Assembly (NCBI GenBank): GCA_028692975.1
Contig: JAQUWF010000014.1
Location: 1-49,425 of the forward strand
Direction: 5' to 3'
Length of the DNA: 49,425 nucleotides
From: Lachnospiraceae bacterium
GTDB taxonomy: Bacteria > Bacillota > Clostridia > Lachnospirales > Lachnospiraceae
Shown here: positions 42,169 through 49,425 of the stretch, piece after piece
Layout: each line of letters starts with the position of its first letter
Position numbering within the stretch: the first letter of the stretch is position 1
Position numbers and translations under genes: made by a program
Notes under the pieces: generated by a model
The model's input: the letters and a program-made list of their open reading frames with translations, nothing else
The model's database searches: none
What the model was told of the DNA's origin: nothing

Positions 42169-42645
42169 CTAATATCCCAACATCTCCAAAAAGGCCTCGC
42201 ACCCCTCCACGATGTCCTCATAAGTCACATCAAAATTCCCCGTATACCAGGGATCTGCAATATCCCGCGGCTGTTTCCCATAGTCCAGCAGCAAACTAAC
42301 CTTCTGCTCCGGATCAGCCCCCAGGATGCGCATCATATTCCGCCTATTCTGATGGTCCATACCGATGAGATAATCATATTCATTATAATCCGATTTCTTC
42401 AGCTGCACGGCCCGCTTCCCCTCACAGGAAATCCCATGCTTCGCCAGTTCCGCCTTAGCCGGCGGATAGACCGGATTACCGACCCCATTCCAGATTTCCT
42501 CGGTGCTGGTCGCAGAGGAGGCAATGTAGAACTGGTCAGCGATGTTTCGTTTTTGTACCATATCTTTTAAAACAAATTCAGCAATTGGGCTACGGCAGAT
42601 GTTGCCGTGGCATATGAATAAGATTTTAATTCTATCTTTTTGCAT
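42169..42645 (-). CDS. Low-molecular-weight protein tyrosine phosphatase
   Basis: 158 residues. Catalytic loop ILFICHGNICRSPIAE (Cys-x5-Arg-Ser) near the N-terminus and the acid-loop Asp in DIADPWYTGNF. Removes phosphate from protein tyrosine (or arginine) residues. GAGGG precedes the ATG. Convergent with the plus-strand DUF2284 gene; 27 nt between stops. Confidence 0.95.
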   Translation of the reverse strand: MQKDRIKILFICHGNICRSPIAEFVLKDMVQKRNIADQFYIASSATSTEEIWNGVGNPVYPPAKAELAKHGISCEGKRAVQLKKSDYNEYDYLIGMDHQNRRNMMRILGADPEQKVSLLLDYGKQPRDIADPWYTGNFDVTYEDIVEGCEAFLEMLGY

Positions 42646-42748
42646 TCTCTAAAACCCTCATAAAGCCTACATTTATGCGGCTTTTCAACCTTTCCTTTAT
42701 TTTTTCGTTTTACCCGCAATCTCATGCCTCGTGTTATATTGTGTTATA

Positions 42749-42843
42749 TTACTACACCATTTGGTGTAGTAATTGATGTAGTAGATGGGTGATAAAAAAT
42801 AGGCTTCGCCTATTCAACTCCCCTGCCCCTCATTCATGAGGGG
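42749..42843. other. Three hairpins preceding the IS91-type transposase
   Basis: Three perfect palindromes in a row: TTACTACACC/GGTGTAGTAA (42749-42772), AATAGGC-TTC-GCCTATT (42798-42814) and CCCCTCAT-TC-ATGAGGGG (42826-42843), the last followed by a T-rich run. IS91-type elements carry hairpins at their ends, so these may be the element end and a terminator shielding the transposase from outside transcription. Exact element limits are not determined. Confidence 0.55.
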
Positions 42844-42864
42844 TGGGTTTTCTTTTTTGTTACT

Positions 42865-44064
42865 TTGGTTCATAATAGTTTTATGAATATCTTACAAAAT
42901 ATTTTTAAAGACCATTATGAAGAAATGATTTATATTTTACATCCTCGTGACTCTGTCATCGAAAATGTTGAAAAAATGATCCATTGTGGCGACCCTTCCT
43001 TTGGTGGCGCCATGTACGCCTGCCCTTGTTGTGGTACTTTTAAATATGTTGCCTTTCGATGCCATTCCCGTTTCTGTCCTACCTGTGGCAACATGTACTC
43101 CATCGACAGGACTACTTCCATGTCCTTTAAAGTCATTCATGTCCAGCATCGCCATTGTGTTTTTACCATTGCCAGTGAGCTCCGGCATTTTTTTCTGGAA
43201 GACCGTTCTCTTCTAAACTGTCTGTTCTCGGCAGTTAACAGCGTTGTTTCCCGTATGTTCCGTAAACTCAACAAATCAGAATCCTTCACTCCTGGCTTTA
43301 TCTGTGTCCTGCACACTTTTGGGCGGGATCTGAAGTGGAATCCTCACATACACTGTCTTATCTCTGAAGGTGGTGTCGGCAATTCTTTACTTTGGCGTCA
43401 TGTGAAACATTTCAGCTTCAAACTCCTTCGAAATTCTTTTCAAACTGCTTTGCTTAATGAACTCCATATGCGCCTTGGCAACCCTTTCAAAAAAGTAAAA
43501 TCTGCCATCTATGCCGATCACCAAAATGGTTTCTACGTCCGTGCCATGCCGAATAAGTGTAATCCTTCTAAGGTTATTAAATACATTGGCAGGTATCTTG
43601 GCCGCCCTGTAATCGCTACTTCGCGTATCGATTCCTACGATGGCGACTTTGTCACCTTCCATTACACCCGCCATGAAGATAACAAACTTATTACTGAAAA
43701 GCTTCCTGTCCTGGATTTTATTTCTCGTCTCACGCAGCACATACCAGAAAAGCATTTCAAAATGATCCGCTATTATGGTATCTATGCAAGGCATCGTAAA
43801 TCTGATTCTCATCTGCGGCGTGCTATTTCCAAAGAAAAGCATAAGATTCTCTTATCCTTCAACCGTTGGCGGGAATGTATTCTTTCCTCTTTTGGCTATG
43901 ATCTTTTGAAATGCCCTAACTGTGGCAGTAAAATGCTTTTTCTGGAACTATATTTCAACCATAAACCTGTTTCTTTGCATGAATTATATGAAAAGGTAAT
44001 GCGTAAGCACAGGTGCCGGTCTCCAGCCCAGATTCCGAATCTTCCAACTCCAACGTTTTCGTGA
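42865..44064 (+). CDS. IS91-family HUH transposase
   Basis: 399 residues (or 393 from the ATG at 42883). N-terminal zinc-binding CPCCGTFKYVAFRCHSRFCPTCGN, the HUH metal site in LKWNPHIHCLISEGG, and catalytic tyrosine region VIKYIGRYLGRPV with two Tyr four apart. A C-terminal CPNCGSKM adds a cysteine pair. It would move by rolling-circle replication as single strands. Codon usage and AT content resemble the mobile region, not the cob cluster. Appears full length. Confidence 0.93.
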   Translation: MVHNSFMNILQNIFKDHYEEMIYILHPRDSVIENVEKMIHCGDPSFGGAMYACPCCGTFKYVAFRCHSRFCPTCGNMYSIDRTTSMSFKVIHVQHRHCVFTIASELRHFFLEDRSLLNCLFSAVNSVVSRMFRKLNKSESFTPGFICVLHTFGRDLKWNPHIHCLISEGGVGNSLLWRHVKHFSFKLLRNSFQTALLNELHMRLGNPFKKVKSAIYADHQNGFYVRAMPNKCNPSKVIKYIGRYLGRPVIATSRIDSYDGDFVTFHYTRHEDNKLITEKLPVLDFISRLTQHIPEKHFKMIRYYGIYARHRKSDSHLRRAISKEKHKILLSFNRWRECILSSFGYDLLKCPNCGSKMLFLELYFNHKPVSLHELYEKVMRKHRCRSPAQIPNLPTPTFS

Positions 44065-44103
44065 TACAATCAAAACATCAATCTGAAAGCGGAGGAAGTC
44101 ACA

Positions 44104-44298
44104 ATGAAATACATAACAGAAGTAGAACTTGCAAAGGAACTTCGGGAGCAATATATCAAAGAACCTCCAGAAGGTGTAACTTCGGAGGAAGTCCGTGAAA
44201 TGAGTGATGAAGACCTCTTGGACATGGACTATTTTCTTCATGAATTTGACGATATCGATGATGACGATTTTAGTGAAGAAGGTTTTTATCTCTTCTAA
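44104..44298 (+). CDS. Small acidic protein downstream of the IS91 transposase
   Basis: 64 residues, very acidic C-terminal half (HEFDDIDDDDFSEEGFYLF), N-terminal helix EVELAKELREQYIKEPP. AGCGGAGGAAG precedes the ATG. It lies 39 nt after the transposase in the same direction and may be part of the IS or its passenger. It resembles DNA-mimic or inhibitor-type acidic peptides only in charge; function unknown. Confidence 0.65.
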   Translation: MKYITEVELAKELREQYIKEPPEGVTSEEVREMSDEDLLDMDYFLHEFDDIDDDDFSEEGFYLF

Positions 44299-44352
44299 TT
44301 TAGGATCGTCTGTTTCTCATGCCCGCCTCCGTGCGGGCCATTTTAATTCAGA

Positions 44353-44372
44353 AGTTCTCCGAAAGGAGAACT
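44353..44372. terminator. Short hairpin after the small acidic gene / integrase end
   Basis: AGTTCTCC-GAAA-GGAGAACT, an 8-bp perfect stem with a GNRA loop, just after a GCCCGC...GCGGGC hairpin (about 44320-44340). Probably ends transcripts converging from both sides. Confidence 0.55.
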
Positions 44373-44397
44373 TTCCTATAAAGGAACAAGAGGCAAC

Positions 44398-45588
44398 TTA
44401 CGCTGCCTCAATCTTTTCATAAATGAGATCAGACACAGTGTTCAATGAAGCGACTACATTTTCAAACCTTGCATGAGAATATACATCCGCGGTAATTCTA
44501 GCATCCGAATGCCCCATAAGGTACTGTACAGACTTGATATCCATTCCACTACTCTCGCAGTTCGTACAAAATGTGTGGCGCAGCACATGAGGTGTTACGT
44601 TAAACTCTTCTAACTCTAGATATTTTTTGCGAAACTTTTTCAGCGCCCAACGAAGTTCATTTTCGTAGTGTAATGCCACCTTTGGATTTTTGTTTTTATC
44701 GATACCGATAAAATTATTAAATCCATCAATTGACTCTCCTGCCGGAAACTTCTTCCTCTTCGCAACAAGATGTTCTAGCGCTGCACGCACATCACTCGTA
44801 ATTGGAAGAACTCTACAACCACTTTTGGTCTTTGTTTTTTCTACATAATATTCGCCCTCACGAGTACGGTGCAACTGCTTGTTCACATCAATGGAACAAT
44901 TTTCTAAATCGATGTCTTTAAGCGTCAAGCCACAGAACTCGCTGACCCTAAGTCCTGTTCCAAGAAGAACCACAAGATCATCGTAGTACTTCTTATATGT
45001 CTTATCAGTTCTAAAGAATTCCAACAACAATGCCTGTTGCTCAATTGTTAACGCTTTTCTTTCTTTTGTTGTATTGTTAACAACACCTTTCAAGCCGAAA
45101 AGAAATGGATTTCTTGAGATGATGTCATCCTCGAACGCCATTTGGAAAGCTGGCTTAATCACGCCACGGATACTGGTAATTGTTGAATAGCCTATTCCAT
45201 TAGCCTGCAGTTCAGTTAAGAAGAACTTTGCATCTGATACTTTGATTTCATTAATGCGACGATCACCAAATCCACTTTCTTTAATATGTCTTCTGATTGT
45301 CGCATATCCTTTTTTTGTATTGTAGCGAACGCCCTGCTTGGTGGCAAGATAGCTATCAACGAGTTCATTTACCGTCAGTTTTGGCTTCGCTAAGTTCAAT
45401 CCAGATTCTTTCTTTTTAACAATCGTCTCTTCCATCTTTCTAAGAACATCCAAATCGGCGTTATAAATGTATCTTCGATTGTGATTTTCATCAGTGTATC
45501 TGTACTGATAAATCAAATCACTCTTTCTCTGGCTTTCACCCGTCCATAAAACTCTTCCTCTATTATCTTTTTTCTTTTTAGCCTGCAT
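44398..45588 (-). CDS. int: Tyrosine integrase, Tn916 type
   Basis: 396 residues. N-terminal DNRGRVLWTGESQRKSD matches the arm-type DNA-binding domain of Tn916 Int. A SAM-like core-binding domain follows (about 75-160). Catalytic residues: Arg in GTGLRVSEFCGLTL, HVLRHTFCTNC (His-x-x-Arg), His in YLMGHSDARIT, and nucleophile Tyr in TADVYSH. GGAGC lies before the ATG. It is full length and should be active. Confidence 0.95.
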   Translation of the reverse strand: MQAKKKKDNRGRVLWTGESQRKSDLIYQYRYTDENHNRRYIYNADLDVLRKMEETIVKKKESGLNLAKPKLTVNELVDSYLATKQGVRYNTKKGYATIRRHIKESGFGDRRINEIKVSDAKFFLTELQANGIGYSTITSIRGVIKPAFQMAFEDDIISRNPFLFGLKGVVNNTTKERKALTIEQQALLLEFFRTDKTYKKYYDDLVVLLGTGLRVSEFCGLTLKDIDLENCSIDVNKQLHRTREGEYYVEKTKTKSGCRVLPITSDVRAALEHLVAKRKKFPAGESIDGFNNFIGIDKNKNPKVALHYENELRWALKKFRKKYLELEEFNVTPHVLRHTFCTNCESSGMDIKSVQYLMGHSDARITADVYSHARFENVVASLNTVSDLIYEKIEAA

Positions 45589-45696
45589 AAATATGCTCCT
45601 TTCCCGTATAGGAAAGAGCTGAATATGACTATACTGATTATAGCATCAATTCTTTGCTCTTTCCAGCAATTGCGCTTCACTAATTTGTTAACAATC

Positions 45697-46089
45697 TTAA
45701 ATCGATGTTGCCGTATCCAAAAACTTTTCCATCTTCTTCCGCTTGATCAAAATCTTGCCCGAACCAATCCACAATGCTAATTCCTTATGTTCCTTAGCCA
45801 AGTTACGAATCATGTTTGCACCGATACCAAAGTATTCTGCAGACTCTTTGATTGTAAGATTGATTTTTTCACTGACCTTGACTTCACATGCCTTTTTTAA
45901 GGAATTAAAATGGCGTTCCATCTCAATCCGTCTAATAAGAATGTTTGCGGATTCTCTCCAGATTCCCAATTCACTATGTTCCTTAACAAGATTACGAATC
46001 TCAGCCTCGTCAACCCCGAAGTATTCAGTTGCTTCCTTGACAGTAAGGTTCCTCTTTTCGCTGATTCTGACATTAACTTCTCCACTCAT
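45697..46089 (-). CDS. Double-length Xis-like excisionase
   Basis: 130 residues made of two tandem copies of a Tn916 Xis-like winged-helix domain: about 5-62 (NLTVKEATEYFGVDEAEIRNL) and about 70-127 (NLTIKESAEYFGIGANMIRNL), roughly 55-60% identical by eye. Usual Xis of this family is a single domain of about 67 residues. AAAGGAGG precedes the ATG. Located 108 nt before int, as expected for a recombination directionality factor. Confidence 0.85.
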   Translation of the reverse strand: MSGEVNVRISEKRNLTVKEATEYFGVDEAEIRNLVKEHSELGIWRESANILIRRIEMERHFNSLKKACEVKVSEKINLTIKESAEYFGIGANMIRNLAKEHKELALWIGSGKILIKRKKMEKFLDTATSI

Positions 46090-46317
46090 ATGGTAGTAGT
46101 CCTCCTTTCGATTTCTACTAGTTCTTATGTCAGAATTGGAAGGCCCTTTAGTTTTTACATATAGCTATTTTTAACGCATCTGTTGCAACCCCTTATTTTA
46201 CGCAGGTTCCCGTGGTTTGGTGCCTTCTAAAAATCACATTATTTGTATTCACTTGTGAAATTAGCAGTATGAATTTTCTCATTCTATGCAATCAAAATAA
46301 ATGCTAAATAATAAAAA

Positions 46318-46351
46318 GCTCATGTTCCGTTAATAATCACAGAACATGAGC
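46318..46351 (-). terminator. Intrinsic terminator of the cargo operon
   Basis: GCTCATGTTC pairs perfectly with GAACATGAGC around a 14-nt loop; on the minus strand it is followed by TTTTTATTATT. It lies about 75 nt after the zinc-ribbon gene and closes the minus-strand cargo operon. The rest of the 46090-46424 gap is AT-rich with no gene seen. Confidence 0.85.
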
Positions 46352-46424
46352 CCATTAGTTTAATTATATGTTTATGTTATTTAATTTCTCACCCTACATT
46401 TCTTCTGTACTCGAGAAATCAAAT

Positions 46425-46775
46425 CTATTTCTTCAATATATCTTTTCCAATTTTTGCTAAATCCTTTACTGCTCCTTGAAGCTGTTTTGCATTCTTCGCT
46501 GCCATAACAGCAACGCCAGCAGCTGCTGCAACACCCCCACCGACTTTTTTTACGGCGTCTTTTGCACCATCAATACGCTTATCAGCTTCGTCTTTCCTCT
46601 TATTTTTGCAAAGGATACAATACTTTTCAGAATCATCCTCCAACTGTGTCCAACAGTCGGCACAAACAAATTGCAATGGTGCACCGCACTTCGTGCAATA
46701 ATCATCATTCTTTTTATAGTGAATCTTCTTGTATGCTGAGCAAGAGGGATTGATACAACCCTTAAATACTTTCAT
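46425..46775 (-). CDS. Zinc-ribbon protein with hydrophobic segment
   Basis: 116 residues. Two cysteine pairs in the first zinc ribbon (CINPSCSAY, YCTKCGAPLQ) and a second set (CADCWTQ, YCILCKNK), then a charged linker and a Gly/Ala-rich hydrophobic stretch VGGGVAAAAGVAVMAAK followed by a helical tail. It overlaps the upstream gene by 14 nt, so the two are co-translated and probably work together. Function unknown. Confidence 0.7.
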   Translation of the reverse strand: MKVFKGCINPSCSAYKKIHYKKNDDYCTKCGAPLQFVCADCWTQLEDDSEKYCILCKNKRKDEADKRIDGAKDAVKKVGGGVAAAAGVAVMAAKNAKQLQGAVKDLAKIGKDILKK

Positions 46776-47772
46776 TCTGCTCGCCCTCCTTCCTTAAGTC
46801 TAAATATATCGGTTTATTACTTGCTTGTAATTTTGAGGTGATATCTGAAGCATCCAGGTGTAAATTTGCTCTGCTTTTCCATACACCTAATAAAGTTCCA
46901 TCATCAGAAATATCGCATTGCGCAAGAAGGGAAGCATTCTGAGCAATCGTTCCAGAGATGAATCGGGAGTATTCCTCTAAAACACTTCCCAATGCAGCAA
47001 ATTCTCCTGCTTGGCAATAAATTCCCGCCTTCAAGATTGCAGATTGATGAATTATAGAGAAACACTGATTAATGCTTTCCATCCTTTCACCTATCAACTT
47101 AGTACGGATTTTCTTTTTCGACTCATACTCTTTATTTTTTATGTAACGAATATCTGATTGCATAATAAGAGTAAGTTGAAAGGATGATTCAGTTAATGCT
47201 TTTATTGATTGTGCAAGAAGCGATTCTTTTAATGACGGATTAGAAACAGCAGATGCTTCCATAAAGAGAGCAACACCGCTATAATACATTCCGATACGAT
47301 CCGTTTGCTGTCCGTTTATCACATCCCTTACGCTCTCATCAATTGCTTTTATTTGAACGCTAAGTTTCTGCAAAGACTCTTGTATTGCCTTTAACTGCAA
47401 TGCATTAGCAGCCTGGCAAACACTTAGTTCATCTCCAAAAGCTTCTTCTTTAACAGGAAGCTTTTTGCTATAATGCCCATTTTCTCGAAGCTGTGCAAAA
47501 AACTGATTGTTTTCCTCGACCAACTTAATTTTTCCATCGTGTATATCTTGCATTACATCGTCTGAAACGTCTACTATAAGATGTGACTTCCGTTCACCAT
47601 CAACTAAAGGAAACACGGATGCAGAGTCCTTTGCTACTTCATCATAAATATCATGCGCAACTCGTTCCGCTCTATTTAGTTGAAACTCAAACGCGTCTTC
47701 CAATAACATCGCAGGGAAACTCTGATCATATGGAGAAGTGCTTAGCAGAATATTCTTTTTATCATCAGCCAT
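46762..47772 (-). CDS. Protein of unknown function in the Qat-linked cargo
   Basis: About 336 residues, mainly helical, no signal peptide or membrane segment. The N-terminal third has a strand-rich section (SHLIVDVSDDVMQDIHDGKIKLVEENNQFFAQLR). A helical middle (QAANALQLKAIQESLQKLSVQIKAIDESV) resembles a coiled coil. I do not recognise a family. Start chosen at 47772 with AAAGGA upstream. It lies between qatD and the zinc-ribbon gene on the same strand, so may be a defence cargo gene. Confidence 0.65.
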   Translation of the reverse strand: MADDKKNILLSTSPYDQSFPAMLLEDAFEFQLNRAERVAHDIYDEVAKDSASVFPLVDGERKSHLIVDVSDDVMQDIHDGKIKLVEENNQFFAQLRENGHYSKKLPVKEEAFGDELSVCQAANALQLKAIQESLQKLSVQIKAIDESVRDVINGQQTDRIGMYYSGVALFMEASAVSNPSLKESLLAQSIKALTESSFQLTLIMQSDIRYIKNKEYESKKKIRTKLIGERMESINQCFSIIHQSAILKAGIYCQAGEFAALGSVLEEYSRFISGTIAQNASLLAQCDISDDGTLLGVWKSRANLHLDASDITSKLQASNKPIYLDLRKEGEQNESI

Positions 47773-47860
47773 TTTATTATCACATCCTTTCATAATAGAA
47801 GTTGTAAGTTCTACAACTACAGTTATGTCTAGTTAATAAGGCAATGCTTCTTTTGCCATT

Positions 47861-48592
47861 TTATGATAAAACTTGTCGAAAATTATTTTTGATTATTTTT
47901 TTTATATATTCTTCTGTATAATTTCTAGTTTCCGACAAATATCCAATAATTTCATTATTGAAAGACACTGAGTAATCCTTTTCTAATTCCTTTGTAAAAG
48001 GGGCATCACTTTCGATAAGTATTCTCTCCAGGGGAATTGCATTCACAATACTTTTTCCATTTTTACTGAGCAACATTTGATGATTGATTGAAAAATAACA
48101 CCCAATATTTATTGCATCTCGCAATACGCTTATACTTCCGCTATACCAATGGAGAATTATTTTCCCCGTATATCCCCCTAATATACTGATACAATCCGAC
48201 TCAGCACGACGACTATGAACCGAAAGTATTTTGTTTCCAGTTTTTTTACAAGCTTGGACTATCTCGCTAAAAATTTTTATCTGAATGCGTTGATTTTCCT
48301 TATCCTTCACGCTAAAATCCAAACCTATTTCTCCGATATACCGAGTTGTATCTAAATATTTAAGAAAAATCGGAAGCTGGTTTTCATATTGAAATGCAAG
48401 CTCTGGATGAAATCCTAGTGCTATTTTTATGTACTTGTAATCCGCATATTGGCGATAATAGCGTTCATACAGTTCTGGTAAATTCGTAACCGCAATAGTG
48501 TATGAATGATGGCTTTCAATATATGATAAAACTTCCTCACGCTTCTTGTATAAATCAAAATGCATATGTGCATCCATCAGAAAATCACTCAT
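47861..48592 (-). CDS. qatD: TatD-like hydrolase, QatD-type
   Basis: 243 residues of metal-dependent TatD fold: DAHMHFD (His-x-His), YIGEIGLDFS (Glu), ILSVHSRRAE (His), ILHWYSG (His) and LIESDAPF (Asp), so all metal ligands are present. Directly downstream of a QueC-like gene and a KAP ATPase piece, matching the order qatA-B-C-D of the Qat anti-phage system. Its start overlaps the qatC stop by 1 nt. QatD itself seems intact, though the system is not. Confidence 0.85.
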   Translation of the reverse strand: MSDFLMDAHMHFDLYKKREEVLSYIESHHSYTIAVTNLPELYERYYRQYADYKYIKIALGFHPELAFQYENQLPIFLKYLDTTRYIGEIGLDFSVKDKENQRIQIKIFSEIVQACKKTGNKILSVHSRRAESDCISILGGYTGKIILHWYSGSISVLRDAINIGCYFSINHQMLLSKNGKSIVNAIPLERILIESDAPFTKELEKDYSVSFNNEIIGYLSETRNYTEEYIKKIIKNNFRQVLS

Positions 48593-49305
48593 TAGATTTC
48601 CTCCAAATATGATGCCAGTTCTTCCATTCCCCGAATATATAGATTCGTATAATTTTCAATATCGTTTTCTATTGACCCGCTTAATTGAATGGTCATAAAC
48701 GCATATTTCGGATTATACTTTCTTAGTCCAAGTCGATAAGAATTCAAGCAAATTTTAGATGTTTTGCCATCTTTGAAATGATTATCTCTGTACGAGCTAT
48801 TATCCACCATGCCAGCTCTTTTTATAGCTGCTTGACGAATTACACAAGGTAAACAATAACCACAATGACGCGCTTCTTTTTCCTTTAACATTCTTCCATT
48901 ATCGGGGTGAGAACAAGACATTGTATTTTCCAAATTTGATTGAACAAACTCATTATTCTTACATTCTGCCAACATTTCACCTTTTGTTTTGAACTGATAC
49001 GGATTTATGAGAGTAACTGGCAATCCAATAATGTCCAATAACTGCTGAAACAGCTTCATATAATGAGGGTGCGTAGTTCTTGTGCTACTCGTTCCAATAC
49101 GGGAAAATGTACTTGGAATATTCAATGAAATGAAACCATTCTCTGGGATAATCAGTTGCACAGGTTTTTCTAAACATGATGCTACTGCCAGGGCATGAGA
49201 GAAAAACATAAAAGAGCGCGTTCTTGTAGTATCTTCTATACCTGCCACGACTTTTGCATAATACTGGTGGAAATCTCTGTCCTCTAAAGAATATTTCTCA
49301 ATGTA
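48592..49305 (-). pseudogene. qatC: QatC (QueC-like) lacking its 5' part
   Basis: About 237 codons remain, from YIEKYSLEDRDFHQYY to the stop; QatC is normally roughly 400 or more. The C-terminal zinc motif of QueC-type proteins is kept (CSHPD ... HCGYCLPCVIRQ), as is the EDTTRTRSFMFFSHALA helix. The N-terminal PP-loop (SGG-x-DS type) that binds ATP is missing. In-frame reading upstream stops at a TGA (49306-49308). A GTG at 49248 could start a shorter product. Probably inactive. Confidence 0.8.
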
Positions 49306-49424
49306 TCAAGGATAGTATCTGGTCGACATCTGTCAAGTTCATCCACAAAAACAACCAATCGACTTATTTTTGATTCATCAAGAAGTTCAGAAAACTCTCT
49401 CTGAAATTTTCTAATATCTTCACG
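49284..49424 (-). pseudogene. qatA: QatA (KAP-type ATPase) fragment, cut off by the window edge
   Basis: 47 codons visible. They show the KAP ATPase Walker B region RLVVFVDELDRCRPDTILDTL, then the frame meets TAG a few residues later, in the middle of the ATPase domain. The last 20 or so bases overlap the start of the qatC remnant in another frame. The remaining C-terminus of QatA and all of QatB are missing. The 5' part lies outside the window. Confidence 0.8.
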
Positions 49425-49425
49425 A

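Larger units (their letters stand above)
44398..49425. mobile_element. Tn916-type integrase-bearing island, left part
   Basis: An AT-rich block starting with a tyrosine integrase and Xis-like protein, followed by unknown genes and a broken Qat defence locus, and running out of the window. Int lies outermost, as in Tn916-family elements, so the left attachment site should be within a few hundred bases below 44398; no certain direct repeat was found because the right end is not present. The IS91 unit just outside may have inserted near or into that end. Confidence 0.7.

Noticed and set aside
42662..42684. AAAGCC/GGCTTT hairpin as a terminator near the phosphatase gene
   Set aside because: Only a 6-bp stem, in the leader rather than after the gene, and without a convincing T-run.

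Overview
The window looks like a chromosomal segment of an anaerobic, gut-type Firmicute, most likely Lachnospiraceae (Clostridia). The reasons are a complete anaerobic (early-cobalt) cobalamin pathway starting from glutamyl-tRNA, clostridial fusions (CobA-HemD, CbiJ-CbiE-CbiT), cobalamin riboswitches with intrinsic terminators, strong AGGAGG-type ribosome binding sites and a Tn916-type integrase. The species call is inference from gene content; no rRNA or tRNA gene was found.

Positions 1167-35640 are almost wholly one minus-strand tetrapyrrole/cobalamin supercluster. Transcription starts at the right, at a promoter and cobalamin riboswitch (about 35636-35394), and runs cbiD-cbiF-cbiG-cbiH-cbiJET-cbiA-cobT-cobU-cobS-(cobU-like)-cobC-cbiB-cobD-cbiP-cbiC-sigma-like gene. 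A second promoter, riboswitch and terminator (18269-17912) precedes a predicted lipoprotein form of the cobaltochelatase CbiK. Then come cbiL, an ABC-2 exporter pair, cytosolic cbiK, two exported proteins with related ligand-domain-like modules, a FecCD/BtuCD-type importer, and hemA-sirohydrochlorin branch gene-hemC-cobA/hemD-hemB-hemL. Together these make 5-aminolaevulinate, uroporphyrinogen III, sirohydrochlorin, the corrin ring, the aminopropanol arm and the nucleotide loop. No protohaem branch gene, CbiMNQO cobalt transporter or corrinoid adenosyltransferase is visible.

The supercluster is broken up by three families of non-coding repeats, which are the most unusual content. (1) Three arrays (407-857, 22537-23258, 27851-28235) hold 23 paired half-sites of the type TTGGGTAA / TTACCCAA. 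Distances between consecutive half-sites fall only at about 30-32, 40-42 or 51-52 bp, i.e. near 3, 4 or 5 helical turns, so all sites lie on one DNA face. (2) Four foldback elements (122-282, 946-1148, 19771-19956, 38174-38357) share a core but are closed by long inverted arms whose sequence differs at each locus while remaining self-complementary. (3) Three elements (3456-3627, 7806-7937, 27615-27789) are bounded by GTAACTRTTC-type inverted ends; two of them share a branched core and have an internal hairpin with locus-specific arms.

Positions 35700-42645 are ordinary accessory chromosome: a HipA-like kinase with an HTH partner, exonuclease III, an acetyltransferase, two DUF2284 proteins, a MATE exporter, a small membrane protein and a low-molecular-weight phosphatase. 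From about 42700 rightwards the DNA is mobile: an IS91-type transposase with a small acidic ORF, then a Tn916-type integrase and a double-length excisionase-like protein, followed by AT-rich cargo. The cargo ends in a broken Qat anti-phage system: intact qatD, a qatC lacking its 5' half, and a qatA fragment that runs off the window edge, apparently joined to qatC by an internal deletion that removed qatB.
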